Shown one piece after another: positions 16,478 to 23,687 of a stretch of DNA of 26,571 bases. The notes beneath the pieces were generated by a model, which worked only from the letters and a program-made list of their open reading frames with translations, had not been told where the DNA came from and did no database searches. The stretch lies in the IMG/VR virus record IMGVR_UViG_3300021365_001169, positions 1 through 26,571 of that record; one strand, given 5' to 3'. Both the position numbers and the translations under genes were made by a program. Each line of letters starts with the position of its first letter. Positions within the stretch are counted from its first letter, which is position 1. This stretch comes from a virus.

Positions 16478-17007
16478 TGGATATTATATCAGAATTTAAC
16501 AAGTCACTTTCTTCAAGGCTAGACTCGGCTGTTTATACAAACAAAACGAGAACTTGGAAAGTACCAAAAATTATAACCATAGACTGGGAAGGCGTTTTAC
16601 CAGAGCCTCCTAAAAACACATCTGAAGAAACAAAGAAAGAACTTCAGTACTTAGAAAAACTAACAAGTAAGTTAGGCTATGAAGAAAAAAATCTAATAGA
16701 TCTTGTTGACAAAGAACCTTTAGATTTGTATAAACCAATCTTTAGTAAAATGGGAAAGCCTATCCCAAAGAAAGATTTTGAAAAAATATGGAAGATATCA
16801 GAGCCTATTGTAATGAACTTGAAACATAAGTTTAATAGGCCGCGACCCAAGCAGTTAGGAGATCTTTTAAATTACAAAATAAATGTAACAGAATCAAAAA
16901 CACACCACACCCCGGCTTATCCATCGGGTCATACCGTTTATGCGGCCTTGGGTGCTTACCTTTTTTCAGACATGTATCCACATAATCGTCTGAGTTTTTT
17001 AAAATGA
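16477..17007 (+). CDS. PAP2-family phosphatase, N-terminal 0-frame part
   Basis: A GTG start (TAGTG overlap with DUF1501 copy 2) opens a 176 aa frame. It contains PAP2 motif 1, K-x6-RP (KHKFNRPRP), and motif 2 PSGH (PAYPSGHTVYA), but stops at 17005 before motif 3. The missing motif lies immediately downstream in the -1 frame (17004-17150). The 0-frame ends with T TTT TTA AAA TGA, a TTTTTTA slippery heptamer three codons before the stop. The PAP2 superfamily (lipid phosphate phosphatases, class A acid phosphatases) hydrolyses phosphomonoesters. No signal peptide or membrane helix is visible here, so this looks like a soluble, cytoplasmic member. The truncated form should be inactive, since motif 3 supplies the nucleophilic His. 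Confidence 0.8.
   Translation: MDIISEFNKSLSSRLDSAVYTNKTRTWKVPKIITIDWEGVLPEPPKNTSEETKKELQYLEKLTSKLGYEEKNLIDLVDKEPLDLYKPIFSKMGKPIPKKDFEKIWKISEPIVMNLKHKFNRPRPKQLGDLLNYKINVTESKTHHTPAYPSGHTVYAALGAYLFSDMYPHNRLSFLK
16995..17001 (+). promoter_or_regulatory. Candidate -1 ribosomal frameshift site (TTTTTTA)
   Basis: The heptamer is in register as T TTT TTA with the PAP2 0-frame, the same slippery sequence as HIV-1 gag-pol. A -1 shift continues as AAA ATG ATA AAT into the frame coding PAP2 motif 3. A weak hairpin could form downstream (17011-17016 with 17037-17042, 6 pairs including one G-T, 20-base loop), 9 bases after the site. A miscalled homopolymer or translational restart at the ATG at 17004 are alternatives. 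Confidence 0.5.
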
Positions 17008-17150
17008 TAAATCTTGCCGGATTTGCTCGCTGCCTACAAGGTGTCCATTATCCATCAGACAACGAAGCGTCTATGGTAATCAGCGGTGCTATTTGGCAAG
17101 ATGTTAGATATAAATTATTTCCAAATTTACAACATTATAGGAGCAGATAA
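17004..17150 (+). CDS. PAP2 phosphatase C-terminal part in the -1 frame
   Basis: This 48-codon frame (ATG 17004 overlapping the TGA of the 0-frame as ATGA) encodes NLAGFARCLQGVHYPSDNEA, which holds PAP2 motif 3: R-x5-H-x3-D, with the nucleophile His and its Asp. The preceding Ala replaces the common Ser of SR. Its TAA overlaps the next gene's ATG as TAATG, as at several other junctions here, which supports this frame as the true gene end. Joined to the 0-frame part by -1 slippage it gives a product of about 224 aa with all three motifs. There is no good ribosome-binding site before the ATG at 17004, which argues against independent initiation, though coupling at ATGA is possible. Confidence 0.75.
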   Translation: MINLAGFARCLQGVHYPSDNEASMVISGAIWQDVRYKLFPNLQHYRSR

Positions 17151-17821
17151 TGTCTAATCAAAGAAAAAATTACGTTTTTGACATGGATCAATCCTTTCAT
17201 TACAATAAAAACTTAGGTTTTGATATGGATGAACATGGATGGACGGAAGAAGTAACAGAAGAAAATTTTTATATTCCGTCAGAAGCAGAATATGAAGATT
17301 TAGGAGAAGAAACAGAAGAGTGGAACTGGGCGGCAGATCGTCCCGGTCTCTGGGAAAATATTCGCAGAAAAAAAGAGCGAGAAGGTAAAAATTATAAACC
17401 CGCCAAGACTGTAAAAGAGGGTAGACCCACCCAAGAGCAACTAAAGAAATCACAGTCTAAATATAAATACAAAGATCCTAAAACGGGTCAGGTTTATGAG
17501 TATGAACAAAAAGGTATCTATAAAAAAGAAGGAAGAACACTTATTCCTGCTAAAGCAGAGCTTGATTACACAGAGTCAGCAGAGTATCAGGGTCGAAAAG
17601 TAAAGCTTGGCAAACCCTTCAAGACTCCCGGAGGTCCAAAGAAAAGCGCTGTCTACGTAAAGAATGGTAGTGGAAAAGTGGTCATTGTTAGGTTTGGCGA
17701 TCCAAACATGAAAATTAAAAAGAATATTCCGGGTCGCCGGAAAAACTTCAGAGCAAGACATAACTGTAGTAATCCCGGTCCTCGCTGGAAAGCAAGATAC
17801 TGGTCTTGTAGAGCTTGGTGA
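17150..17821 (+). CDS. Conserved phage protein with FRARHNC/KARYWSC C-terminus
   Basis: This 223 aa protein starts at ATG 17150, with AGGAG at 17139-17143. The first 70 residues are acidic and aromatic, the middle is Lys/Tyr-rich (YKYKDPKTGQVYEYEQKG), and the last 40 residues form a compact basic motif: RFGDPNMKI, then FRARHNC, then PRWKARYWSC and RAW. I recall this terminal pattern as a recurrent domain in phage and other viral proteins of unassigned function. The His and two Cys could bind a metal. It does not belong obviously to the glycan/phosphatase cassette. No function is assigned. Confidence 0.7.
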   Translation: MSNQRKNYVFDMDQSFHYNKNLGFDMDEHGWTEEVTEENFYIPSEAEYEDLGEETEEWNWAADRPGLWENIRRKKEREGKNYKPAKTVKEGRPTQEQLKKSQSKYKYKDPKTGQVYEYEQKGIYKKEGRTLIPAKAELDYTESAEYQGRKVKLGKPFKTPGGPKKSAVYVKNGSGKVVIVRFGDPNMKIKKNIPGRRKNFRARHNCSNPGPRWKARYWSCRAW

Positions 17822-17825
17822 TGCC

Positions 17826-18089
17826 GTGATTACAAACGTATCTCCAACAAAGTTGTACGGAATTAGCGACAACTATAACCTTGTCGTTGTCGAGGATGGT
17901 GACGGGGAGTTACACAATTTAGTTTTTTCTAATTCAGAAATATTAAAAAGTAGACTAAGGGGATCAAGATATTCACATAAAGTGCCAAAGTATAAATTAA
18001 AATTTTTAGATTGTACGGAAGTATTTGTTGTGTCTACTCTCGTCTCCCTTGTTGTAGGGATTTTAACAGGCTGTTTTTTAGGAAGATGA
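17826..18089 (+). CDS. Small protein with C-terminal membrane helix, 87 aa
   Basis: I do not recognise this protein. It uses a GTG start at 17826, since the ATG at 17821 is followed by an in-frame stop. The N-terminal 60 residues are soluble-looking; the C-terminal end (VFVVSTLVSLVVGILTG) is a clear single transmembrane helix of about 20 residues ending two residues before the stop. A tail-anchored small membrane protein is consistent with an envelope role such as membrane association or superinfection exclusion, but nothing proves this. Confidence 0.55.
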   Translation: MITNVSPTKLYGISDNYNLVVVEDGDGELHNLVFSNSEILKSRLRGSRYSHKVPKYKLKFLDCTEVFVVSTLVSLVVGILTGCFLGR

Positions 18090-18090
18090 A

Positions 18091-19212
18091 GTGAAGCTAT
18101 CTAAATGTGAATGCCAATGCGCAGGGTTTTGCGCTACGTTTGGCAAGGAGATGGACCAAGTAAATTACTCTTGGTGTAAAAATACCACGCAAGAAAAAAG
18201 ATTAAAGTATTTTTTAGAGAATAACAAAGCGGTCCATACAGATGAAAGTTATATTGATTATATAAAAAGAAAATATGAGATAGCAAGATTTTACAACACG
18301 CCAAAAGACATTGATGAAGTTGAAATAGTAACATTTCACTTTAATTTGTCTAAATCAAAAAGATTAAAAGAAACCTACCAAGAGTGGATAGAGTCTCTTT
18401 CTGCTCTAGGTCAATATGTAAAGTGTTATGAAATTGTTTTTGACGACGCTGAACCAGAAATAGAAAACTCAATAGTAATTAAAGGCTATTCGGACAAGCA
18501 CTGCCTCTGGCAGAAAGAGCCTTTACTAAATCTAGCATTTCGCAATCTTGAAAAACACAAAAAATACTTCTGTTGGATAGATCACGATCTGGTTTTCAAA
18601 GAAAGGAATTGGCTAAAAGAATCTATAGATAAATTAAAATCAGGCCATGACGCTGTGCAGTTATTTGAAAAAGTGTCTTATCTAGACAAGTCAGGAGAAT
18701 TTCTTTTTGATTCTGTGGGCAGAGCTAAGACTATGCACGATAACATATTTCATAAGAAGTCTAGAAATCCTTATGGATCTCCGGGTGGCGCTTGGATAGC
18801 AAGGGTAGATAAGCTTAAAGACATATTCCCGACTCCCACAATAATAACAGGAAGCGGTGACGAATGGCTAGCTTATGCTCTTTATGGGTCAACTAGGATA
18901 TCTCCAGCCTCAAAATCAACCCTAGAAGCATATCCAAAAGAAGTGCAAGATTTTTTGATATCATATGTAAAAAGAATTGGAAAAAATAATCTTAAAATAG
19001 ATTATCAGCAAGGAATTTGTTATCATCTTTGGCATGGGGATATAAAAAACAGACAGTATATGACTAGGCATAAAATATTAGAAAAACATAATTTTGATCC
19101 TAGATGTGATATGTTTGTAAATAAAGACGGGATACTAGAATTAACGGGTAACAAAAAAGGCATAGAAAAAGATTTAGTTGAGTATTTTACTCAAAGAAAA
19201 GAAGATGGTTGA
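18091..19212 (+). CDS. GT-A-type glycosyltransferase with N-terminal Cys cluster
   Basis: A GTG start with AGGAAG (18080-18085) is the only reasonable choice, because the ATG at 18086 soon hits a stop. The 373 aa protein begins with a cysteine-rich segment (CECQCAGFC, then a Cys near residue 29), of a kind I have seen at the head of other phage glycosyltransferases. The catalytic region has WIDHDLVF (D164-H-D166), a DxD-like motif for metal and nucleotide-sugar binding, and a later PGGAWIARVDKL segment and a YHLWHGD motif near the end that fit the GT-A fold. Donor and acceptor are unknown. It lies directly upstream of the polymerase promoter. Confidence 0.75.
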   Translation: MKLSKCECQCAGFCATFGKEMDQVNYSWCKNTTQEKRLKYFLENNKAVHTDESYIDYIKRKYEIARFYNTPKDIDEVEIVTFHFNLSKSKRLKETYQEWIESLSALGQYVKCYEIVFDDAEPEIENSIVIKGYSDKHCLWQKEPLLNLAFRNLEKHKKYFCWIDHDLVFKERNWLKESIDKLKSGHDAVQLFEKVSYLDKSGEFLFDSVGRAKTMHDNIFHKKSRNPYGSPGGAWIARVDKLKDIFPTPTIITGSGDEWLAYALYGSTRISPASKSTLEAYPKEVQDFLISYVKRIGKNNLKIDYQQGICYHLWHGDIKNRQYMTRHKILEKHNFDPRCDMFVNKDGILELTGNKKGIEKDLVEYFTQRKEDG

Positions 19213-19237
19213 CAAAAGTTGATTTACGGTCTATTAT
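19209..19237 (+). promoter_or_regulatory. Sigma-70-type promoter upstream of split dnaE
   Basis: TTGACA (19209-19214) is a perfect -35. After 17 bases comes TATTAT (19232-19237) as the -10. The -35 begins inside the stop of the preceding glycosyltransferase gene. An AAAGGAG ribosome-binding site (19254-19260) and ATG (19267) follow. Confidence 0.8.
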
Positions 19238-19246
19238 AAGTAGACC
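19228..19246. promoter_or_regulatory. Palindrome over the dnaE -10, candidate operator
   Basis: GGTCTA (19228-19233), seven bases, then TAGACC (19241-19246) form an exact inverted repeat across the -10 hexamer and the presumed transcription start. It could be a repressor operator or a short hairpin in the leader. It has no T-tract after it, so it is not a terminator. No second copy was noticed upstream of the other two promoters. Confidence 0.45.
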
Positions 19247-19250
19247 CATG

Positions 19251-19270
19251 TTGAAAGGAGATATTGATGA
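19251..19270 (+). repeat. Leader/RBS repeat, copy at dnaE
   Basis: TTGAAAGGAGATATTGATGA includes the strong AAAGGAG site and the ATG of the polymerase N-part. A copy differing at one base (A for T) occurs at 23668-23687 before ssb. The shared leader suggests co-regulation or similar translation strength for polymerase and SSB. Confidence 0.7.
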
Positions 19271-20934
19271 CTTGGTTCCCACTCTGTAATTACACGCACT
19301 ACTCACTGCTGAAAGGGTTTTCTAAACCCAAAGAACTTGCAGCAAAATGCAAAGATAACGACTTCCGCGCCTGCGGTATCGCTGACTACAAGACTATATC
19401 TGGCGCTGTGGCTTTCTATCAAGCTTGCGTAGCGAACAACATCAAGCCAATTATAGGCTGTTCGTTCGACAGCTTCACGTTGTTTGCGAAGAACGAAAGA
19501 GGATGGTTTGACCTTATAAAGATTGTGTCTTTGTTAGATGAAAATGGAGACTACAATGCAAGCGACTTATCTAAAATTTGCAACAAAGGAAACTTAATTG
19601 TTCTGGCAGAATCTGCTGCGGATTCGCCAATCAAAAAAAGCTGGTACGAGAAAAGTAGATGCTTCCAAGACTCGCATTACACAGAATCGGAAGACGCTAA
19701 TCTACACAGGATTTTGCTTTGCTCTGAAATGAAGACTACTCTTCCCAAATTGAGAAGGAAGTTCAAAAACAAAGAAGATTTTCCTAACAAAAAGTTTTTT
19801 GACTACTCTCATTTTTTTGTTCCAGATAAAACTGGAGCAACAGAAGCTATGCTTGAAGACCCAGTAGGAACACAGAATCTTGACGATATATACGATCAGT
19901 GTGAAGATTATAACATTCTAAGCAAACCTATTCTTCCTAAGTTTGATACCCCTAACGGAGAGTCAGAAAAAGATTATCTAAGGACACTGGCTAGAAGAGG
20001 ATGGAAAAATCTACTCGCAGAAAAAATCACAGAAGAAGAAGGTCGTCAAAAGTATGGAGACAGATTCAGGAAAGAATTTGAAGTTATTGAAGAAGCAGAT
20101 TTGTTTGGTTACTTTCTTATTGTTCGTGATATTATCAAGTATGCGGTAGATCAAGGTTGGATGGTAGGTCCGGGTCGTGGCTCTGCTGCTGGATGTTTAA
20201 TATCTTACCTGATTGGAATCACACAAATTGATCCGATTGAGTTTGACTTATTGTTTGAGCGCTTCTATAATAGTGGCAGAAACACCAAAGACAATGTGTC
20301 ACTTCCAGATATCGACATAGATATCCCCGGCAAGAAAAGAGATAAGATCATATCGTATATCAAAGATAAATACGGACACGGCAATGTTAGTCAGATGGTG
20401 ACGTTCGGTAGACTACAGGGGCGTAGCGCAATCAAAGAAATCCTACGTGTAAACGAAGCGTGTGGGTTTAGCGTGATGAACGAGATTACAAAATATATTC
20501 CAGACGAAGCGGCTATCTCTGATCAACTATCACAGATGGACGAGGAAGACAGATCTATTATTAGGTGGGCGTTGCAAAACAACGAACAAGACTTGTATGA
20601 TTATTGTCACATAAATGAGAAGGGTTACTTAGAAGGTGACTATGCAGAATATTTTGAACAAGCGATCAAGATAGAGGGTACGCTGAAAACTCAAGGCAAA
20701 CATGCTGCGGGTGTTGTTATATCAGCAAACAAACTATCAGAAGTTTGCCCTATGGTAAACTCAAAAAGTAGTGATGAAAAGATAGCAGGACTAGAAATGG
20801 CAGACTTAGAGGCACTTGGTCACGTTAAGTTTGACGTTCTAGCAATTAACCTGCTGGACAAACTTATGTATATTGACTACATAGTAGCCAATCCAGATTC
20901 CGTAAAAATGAAGGAAAATAATGTCGAACCGTGA
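19267..20934 (+). CDS. dnaE: DNA polymerase III alpha-like, N-terminal half (PHP and palm)
   Basis: This 555 aa protein is the first part of a C-family replicative polymerase. The N-terminal PHP domain is recognisable (THYSLLKGFSKPKEL, then GIADYKTISGAVAFY and NIKPIIG), but metal ligands look lost: the HxH motif reads NYT (residues 8-10) and TDH reads ADY. The palm holds GPGRGSAAG (from residue 301), PDIDIDIP (D348, D350) and VKFDV (D523), the full catalytic Asp triad. Sequence ends 32 residues after the last Asp, before the fingers. I chose the ATG at 19267 with AAAGGAG six bases upstream over the TTG at 19264. The rest of the polymerase is at 22064-23623. Confidence 0.92.
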   Translation: MTWFPLCNYTHYSLLKGFSKPKELAAKCKDNDFRACGIADYKTISGAVAFYQACVANNIKPIIGCSFDSFTLFAKNERGWFDLIKIVSLLDENGDYNASDLSKICNKGNLIVLAESAADSPIKKSWYEKSRCFQDSHYTESEDANLHRILLCSEMKTTLPKLRRKFKNKEDFPNKKFFDYSHFFVPDKTGATEAMLEDPVGTQNLDDIYDQCEDYNILSKPILPKFDTPNGESEKDYLRTLARRGWKNLLAEKITEEEGRQKYGDRFRKEFEVIEEADLFGYFLIVRDIIKYAVDQGWMVGPGRGSAAGCLISYLIGITQIDPIEFDLLFERFYNSGRNTKDNVSLPDIDIDIPGKKRDKIISYIKDKYGHGNVSQMVTFGRLQGRSAIKEILRVNEACGFSVMNEITKYIPDEAAISDQLSQMDEEDRSIIRWALQNNEQDLYDYCHINEKGYLEGDYAEYFEQAIKIEGTLKTQGKHAAGVVISANKLSEVCPMVNSKSSDEKIAGLEMADLEALGHVKFDVLAINLLDKLMYIDYIVANPDSVKMKENNVEP

Positions 20935-21598
20935 TATAATTGTTTTTGACTTTGAGACAGGCGGTAGAAATCCAGTTACATGTCAGCCAACTCAGTTGGC
21001 GGCGATAGCTTTGGATGGAAGAAACTTTAGACTCAAAGGTGAGTTTAATAGCAAGATTTGGGCAGAAACGGACGACGAAAAGGCCACAAAGAAAGGTCTT
21101 GGACCTATTGAGGATGGCGCACTAAAAGTTACAGGACAAACCAGAGAAGAAATAGCAAAAGCACCTAAACCAAAAGCTGTATGGAAAAAGTTTTGCGCTT
21201 TTGTAGACAAGTATAACTGGAAGGGAACTTCGTTCTTCGCACCCATTGCTGCTGGATATAACATTTTAGGATACGATATGATTATCGTAGACAGACTCTG
21301 TAAAGAATACGGACCTTGGGACGACCAAAGACAGAGACAGAAGCTGTTTCATCAAATTCATAAAATCGACATGATGGACAACTATTATATGTGGACAGAG
21401 GGAGATCCTAGTGTAAAATCTAGGAGCATGGACGCGATTAGAGACAGGATGGGTATGTCAACAGAGAATGCTCACGATGCCTTACAGGACGTAAAGGATA
21501 CGGCAAATCTAATGATTAAGTTTATGAAGACCCATCGCGCTGTATATAGAAACCTGAAACTTGAAAAAGCATTTGCGGATGGGAATACTTACCTATGA
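20921..21598 (+). CDS. DEDDh 3'-5' exonuclease (DnaQ-like)
   Basis: This 225 aa protein has exonuclease motif I VFDFETGG (D10, E12), motif II in AAGYNILGYD (D119), and motif III AHDALQDVKDTA (H185, D190), the DEDDh set of proofreading exonucleases. It is therefore probably the editing activity for the polymerase, whose own PHP domain looks inactive. The gene overlaps the end of the polymerase N-part by 14 bases and the HNH gene as ATGA, so it lies inside the gap of the split polymerase gene. A host-DNA-degrading or RNase T-like role is an alternative. Confidence 0.85.
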   Translation: MSNRDIIVFDFETGGRNPVTCQPTQLAAIALDGRNFRLKGEFNSKIWAETDDEKATKKGLGPIEDGALKVTGQTREEIAKAPKPKAVWKKFCAFVDKYNWKGTSFFAPIAAGYNILGYDMIIVDRLCKEYGPWDDQRQRQKLFHQIHKIDMMDNYYMWTEGDPSVKSRSMDAIRDRMGMSTENAHDALQDVKDTANLMIKFMKTHRAVYRNLKLEKAFADGNTYL

Positions 21599-22071
21599 AT
21601 TTAAGACAGCTAACTTTGTTTGAATTACCAGAAACTGCAAACCATGAAGTTTCTGATAAAGATGTAATTGATGTCAGTAAGATAAAAGCTAACTTTATTG
21701 GCGACAAAGAGATGCATAGAAAATCCAACATCATGATTTCTAAGTTAAACTCTATGAATTCTGGTAAATATTTCCTTCATAAGAATACTGGTGATTTTCC
21801 GTATGTAATAGGAACAAAGGGTAAAAAGTTATCCATAAGCACTACTAGAAATCAGTACCCCTGCATAGGTATGGGTGGAGTTGTAATAGCTATGCATAGA
21901 TTAGTAGCATTAGCATTTGTAGAAAATGATGACACTTCTAAAAAACTAGAAGTAGATCACATAAACGATGATAAGTCAGATTACAGAGTAGAAAACTTAC
22001 AGTGGGTAACAAACGGTTTTAACTCTAAAAAAGCTCAACAGAAAAGAAAAAGTAATAAAACTAATGATTGA
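21595..22071 (+). CDS. HNH endonuclease, probable homing enzyme
   Basis: This 158 aa protein ends with an HNH core: LEVDHIND (D121, H122, N124) and VENLQWVT (N134), preceded by MHRLVALAFVEN, the usual lead-in of phage free-standing HNH enzymes. The N-terminal half (about 80 residues) may carry DNA-binding specificity but shows no motif I recognise. It sits directly against the start of the polymerase C-part, overlapping it by 8 bases, and overlaps the exonuclease by ATGA. Such enzymes promote their own spread by cutting allele-lacking genomes, and they are known to split phage genes (Aeromonas phage Aeh1 nrdA split by mobE). Confidence 0.85.
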   Translation: MNLRQLTLFELPETANHEVSDKDVIDVSKIKANFIGDKEMHRKSNIMISKLNSMNSGKYFLHKNTGDFPYVIGTKGKKLSISTTRNQYPCIGMGGVVIAMHRLVALAFVENDDTSKKLEVDHINDDKSDYRVENLQWVTNGFNSKKAQQKRKSNKTND

Positions 22072-23623
22072 TTATAACGATGAAAAGACTTGGGATCTTT
22101 TTAAAGAAGGTAGAACTAAAGGTGTCTTTCAACTAGAAAGCAATCTTGGACGCGCTTGGTCCAAAAGACTACAACCTACCAACCTTGAAGAACTTGGAGC
22201 ATTGATCGCTTTGATTAGACCGGGATCGCTAAAAGCGATAACAGATGGCAAGTCTATGACTCAGCACTACGTTGATAGAAAAAGCGGCTTAGATGTAATT
22301 AAGTATTTGCATGAGTCGCTAACAGACGTATTGCAGTCCACCAAGGGTGTGTTGATTTATCAAGAACAGTCCATGCGCATTGCTCAAGAGCTTGCAGGTT
22401 TCAACCTACAAGAAGCAGACGTGCTTCGCAAGGCGATTGGAAAGAAGAAAGCAGACCTCATGGCTAAAGTTAAAAAAGACTTTCTAGAGGGGTGTGTGAC
22501 GCAAGCAATTGTAGACGTAGAAACCGCAGAAGAAATTTTTGGGTGGATTGAGAAGTCTTCTAGGTATTCGTTTAATAAGTCTCATGCAATTTGCTACGCA
22601 GAAAATTCTTATAAGAGCGCTTGGTATAAAGCTAATCATACAAAGCAATTCTTTCTGTCATACCTAACCTATGCGAATGAAAAGCAAGATCCGCACCAAG
22701 AAATATACGAGCTTGTTTCTGAGGCAAAGCTGTTTGACATTGAAGTAAAAATTCCTAAGATCAGTTTGTTTAATAGAACTTTTGGCGTTTATAAGAGCAA
22801 TGTTTACTTTGGTCTTAAAGATATAAAATCATTAACTGGTGTAAATGGCGACAAGGTTATAAACGCAATATCTGAAGCCTGCGCAACTACAAGTAAAAAG
22901 CCTAAGCACTTTACTTGGTTGGATGTACTTGTATATTTATCGCCTAAAATAAATGCAACAGCCTTTAAAGCTCTGTGTTCTGTAGGGTTCTTCTCTACGG
23001 AATCTATTGGCGTCACTAGAAATAAAGCTCTTTACGAATATCTAATATTTAAAAATCTAACAAAGGCAGAATTGAAGTGGCTGACATTAAATTACCCTGT
23101 GCGAAAGTGGAATAATCTTTACGATGCTTTCAAAGCACTATCGCCCACAAAGAAAGAAGGCGGTGGGACAAGCAAGGTTGATAGAAAGCAAGTCATAGAA
23201 AATGAGATGTTTTTCATAGAAAATCCTCCTTACGATCTTTCCGACGACCCAGAGTGGATCGTTGAACAAGAAAAGAAGTTTTTGGGATGCCCCATATCAC
23301 TATCTAAGGTAGAAGCATCTGACACTTCTCACTCTAACACTACGTGTAAAGAGATTTTAAATGGCAAACACGGCAAAGATATTTGTATAGTAGCAAATGT
23401 AAGCAGGTTGCAGAAGTATAAATGCAAAAAAGGCAAGAGTAAAGGCAAGGATATGTGTTTTCTAACACTAGAAGATGAAAGCTGCTCTATTGACAACGTG
23501 GTAGTCTTTCCAGAGACCACAGAGAAAACTAAATACATACTAGACGAAGGTCTTAACTTATTATTCTGTGGAGAGGTAGAAAAAGATGGCTCATTTATTA
23601 TTAATAAAATACATGAAATATAA
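22064..23623 (+). CDS. dnaE: DNA polymerase III alpha-like, C-terminal half (fingers to OB)
   Basis: This 519 aa protein continues the polymerase. YNDEKTWDLFKEG aligns with the DDKKSFDML region of E. coli DnaE, followed by GVFQLES, IALIRPGS, GVLIYQEQSMRIAQ, ADVLRKAIGKKK and FNKSHAICYA, all fingers-domain signatures. A Cys/Lys-rich C-terminal region (ICIVANVSRLQKYKCKKGK, then CFLTLEDES) fits the OB-fold domain. Counting both halves gives about 1,070 residues, near a full C-family enzyme, and no conserved motif appears lost at the break. The halves would have to associate non-covalently. No intein ends are seen. It starts at an ATG overlapping the HNH stop. Confidence 0.92.
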   Translation: MIDYNDEKTWDLFKEGRTKGVFQLESNLGRAWSKRLQPTNLEELGALIALIRPGSLKAITDGKSMTQHYVDRKSGLDVIKYLHESLTDVLQSTKGVLIYQEQSMRIAQELAGFNLQEADVLRKAIGKKKADLMAKVKKDFLEGCVTQAIVDVETAEEIFGWIEKSSRYSFNKSHAICYAENSYKSAWYKANHTKQFFLSYLTYANEKQDPHQEIYELVSEAKLFDIEVKIPKISLFNRTFGVYKSNVYFGLKDIKSLTGVNGDKVINAISEACATTSKKPKHFTWLDVLVYLSPKINATAFKALCSVGFFSTESIGVTRNKALYEYLIFKNLTKAELKWLTLNYPVRKWNNLYDAFKALSPTKKEGGGTSKVDRKQVIENEMFFIENPPYDLSDDPEWIVEQEKKFLGCPISLSKVEASDTSHSNTTCKEILNGKHGKDICIVANVSRLQKYKCKKGKSKGKDMCFLTLEDESCSIDNVVVFPETTEKTKYILDEGLNLLFCGEVEKDGSFIINKIHEI

Positions 23624-23652
23624 TTGACTTTTTTAAAATTCTATGCTATAAT
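23624..23652 (+). promoter_or_regulatory. Sigma-70-type promoter upstream of ssb
   Basis: TTGACT (23624-23629) and a perfect TATAAT (23647-23652) are 17 bases apart. The promoter lies in the gap after the polymerase C-part and precedes an AAAGGAG ribosome-binding site at 23671-23677. It is the clearest of the three promoters seen in the window. Confidence 0.85.
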
Positions 23653-23667
23653 ATTACATAAGACAGC

Positions 23668-23687
23668 TTGAAAGGAGAAATTGATGA
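23668..23687 (+). repeat. Leader/RBS repeat, copy at ssb
   Basis: TTGAAAGGAGAAATTGATGA matches the dnaE leader at 19251-19270 in 19 of 20 bases and spans the ribosome-binding site and start codon. The flanking bases on either side are not similar, so the match is confined to the leader. Confidence 0.7.

Noticed and set aside
19228-19246. Inverted repeat as a transcription terminator after the glycosyltransferase
   Set aside because: Six-base stem without a following T-tract, and it overlaps the -10 of a strong promoter.
20890-22090. Split-intein explanation for the two polymerase halves
   Set aside because: No intein N-terminal Cys/Ser block or terminal HN followed by Cys/Ser/Thr is seen at the ends. 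The gap holds two independent genes instead.
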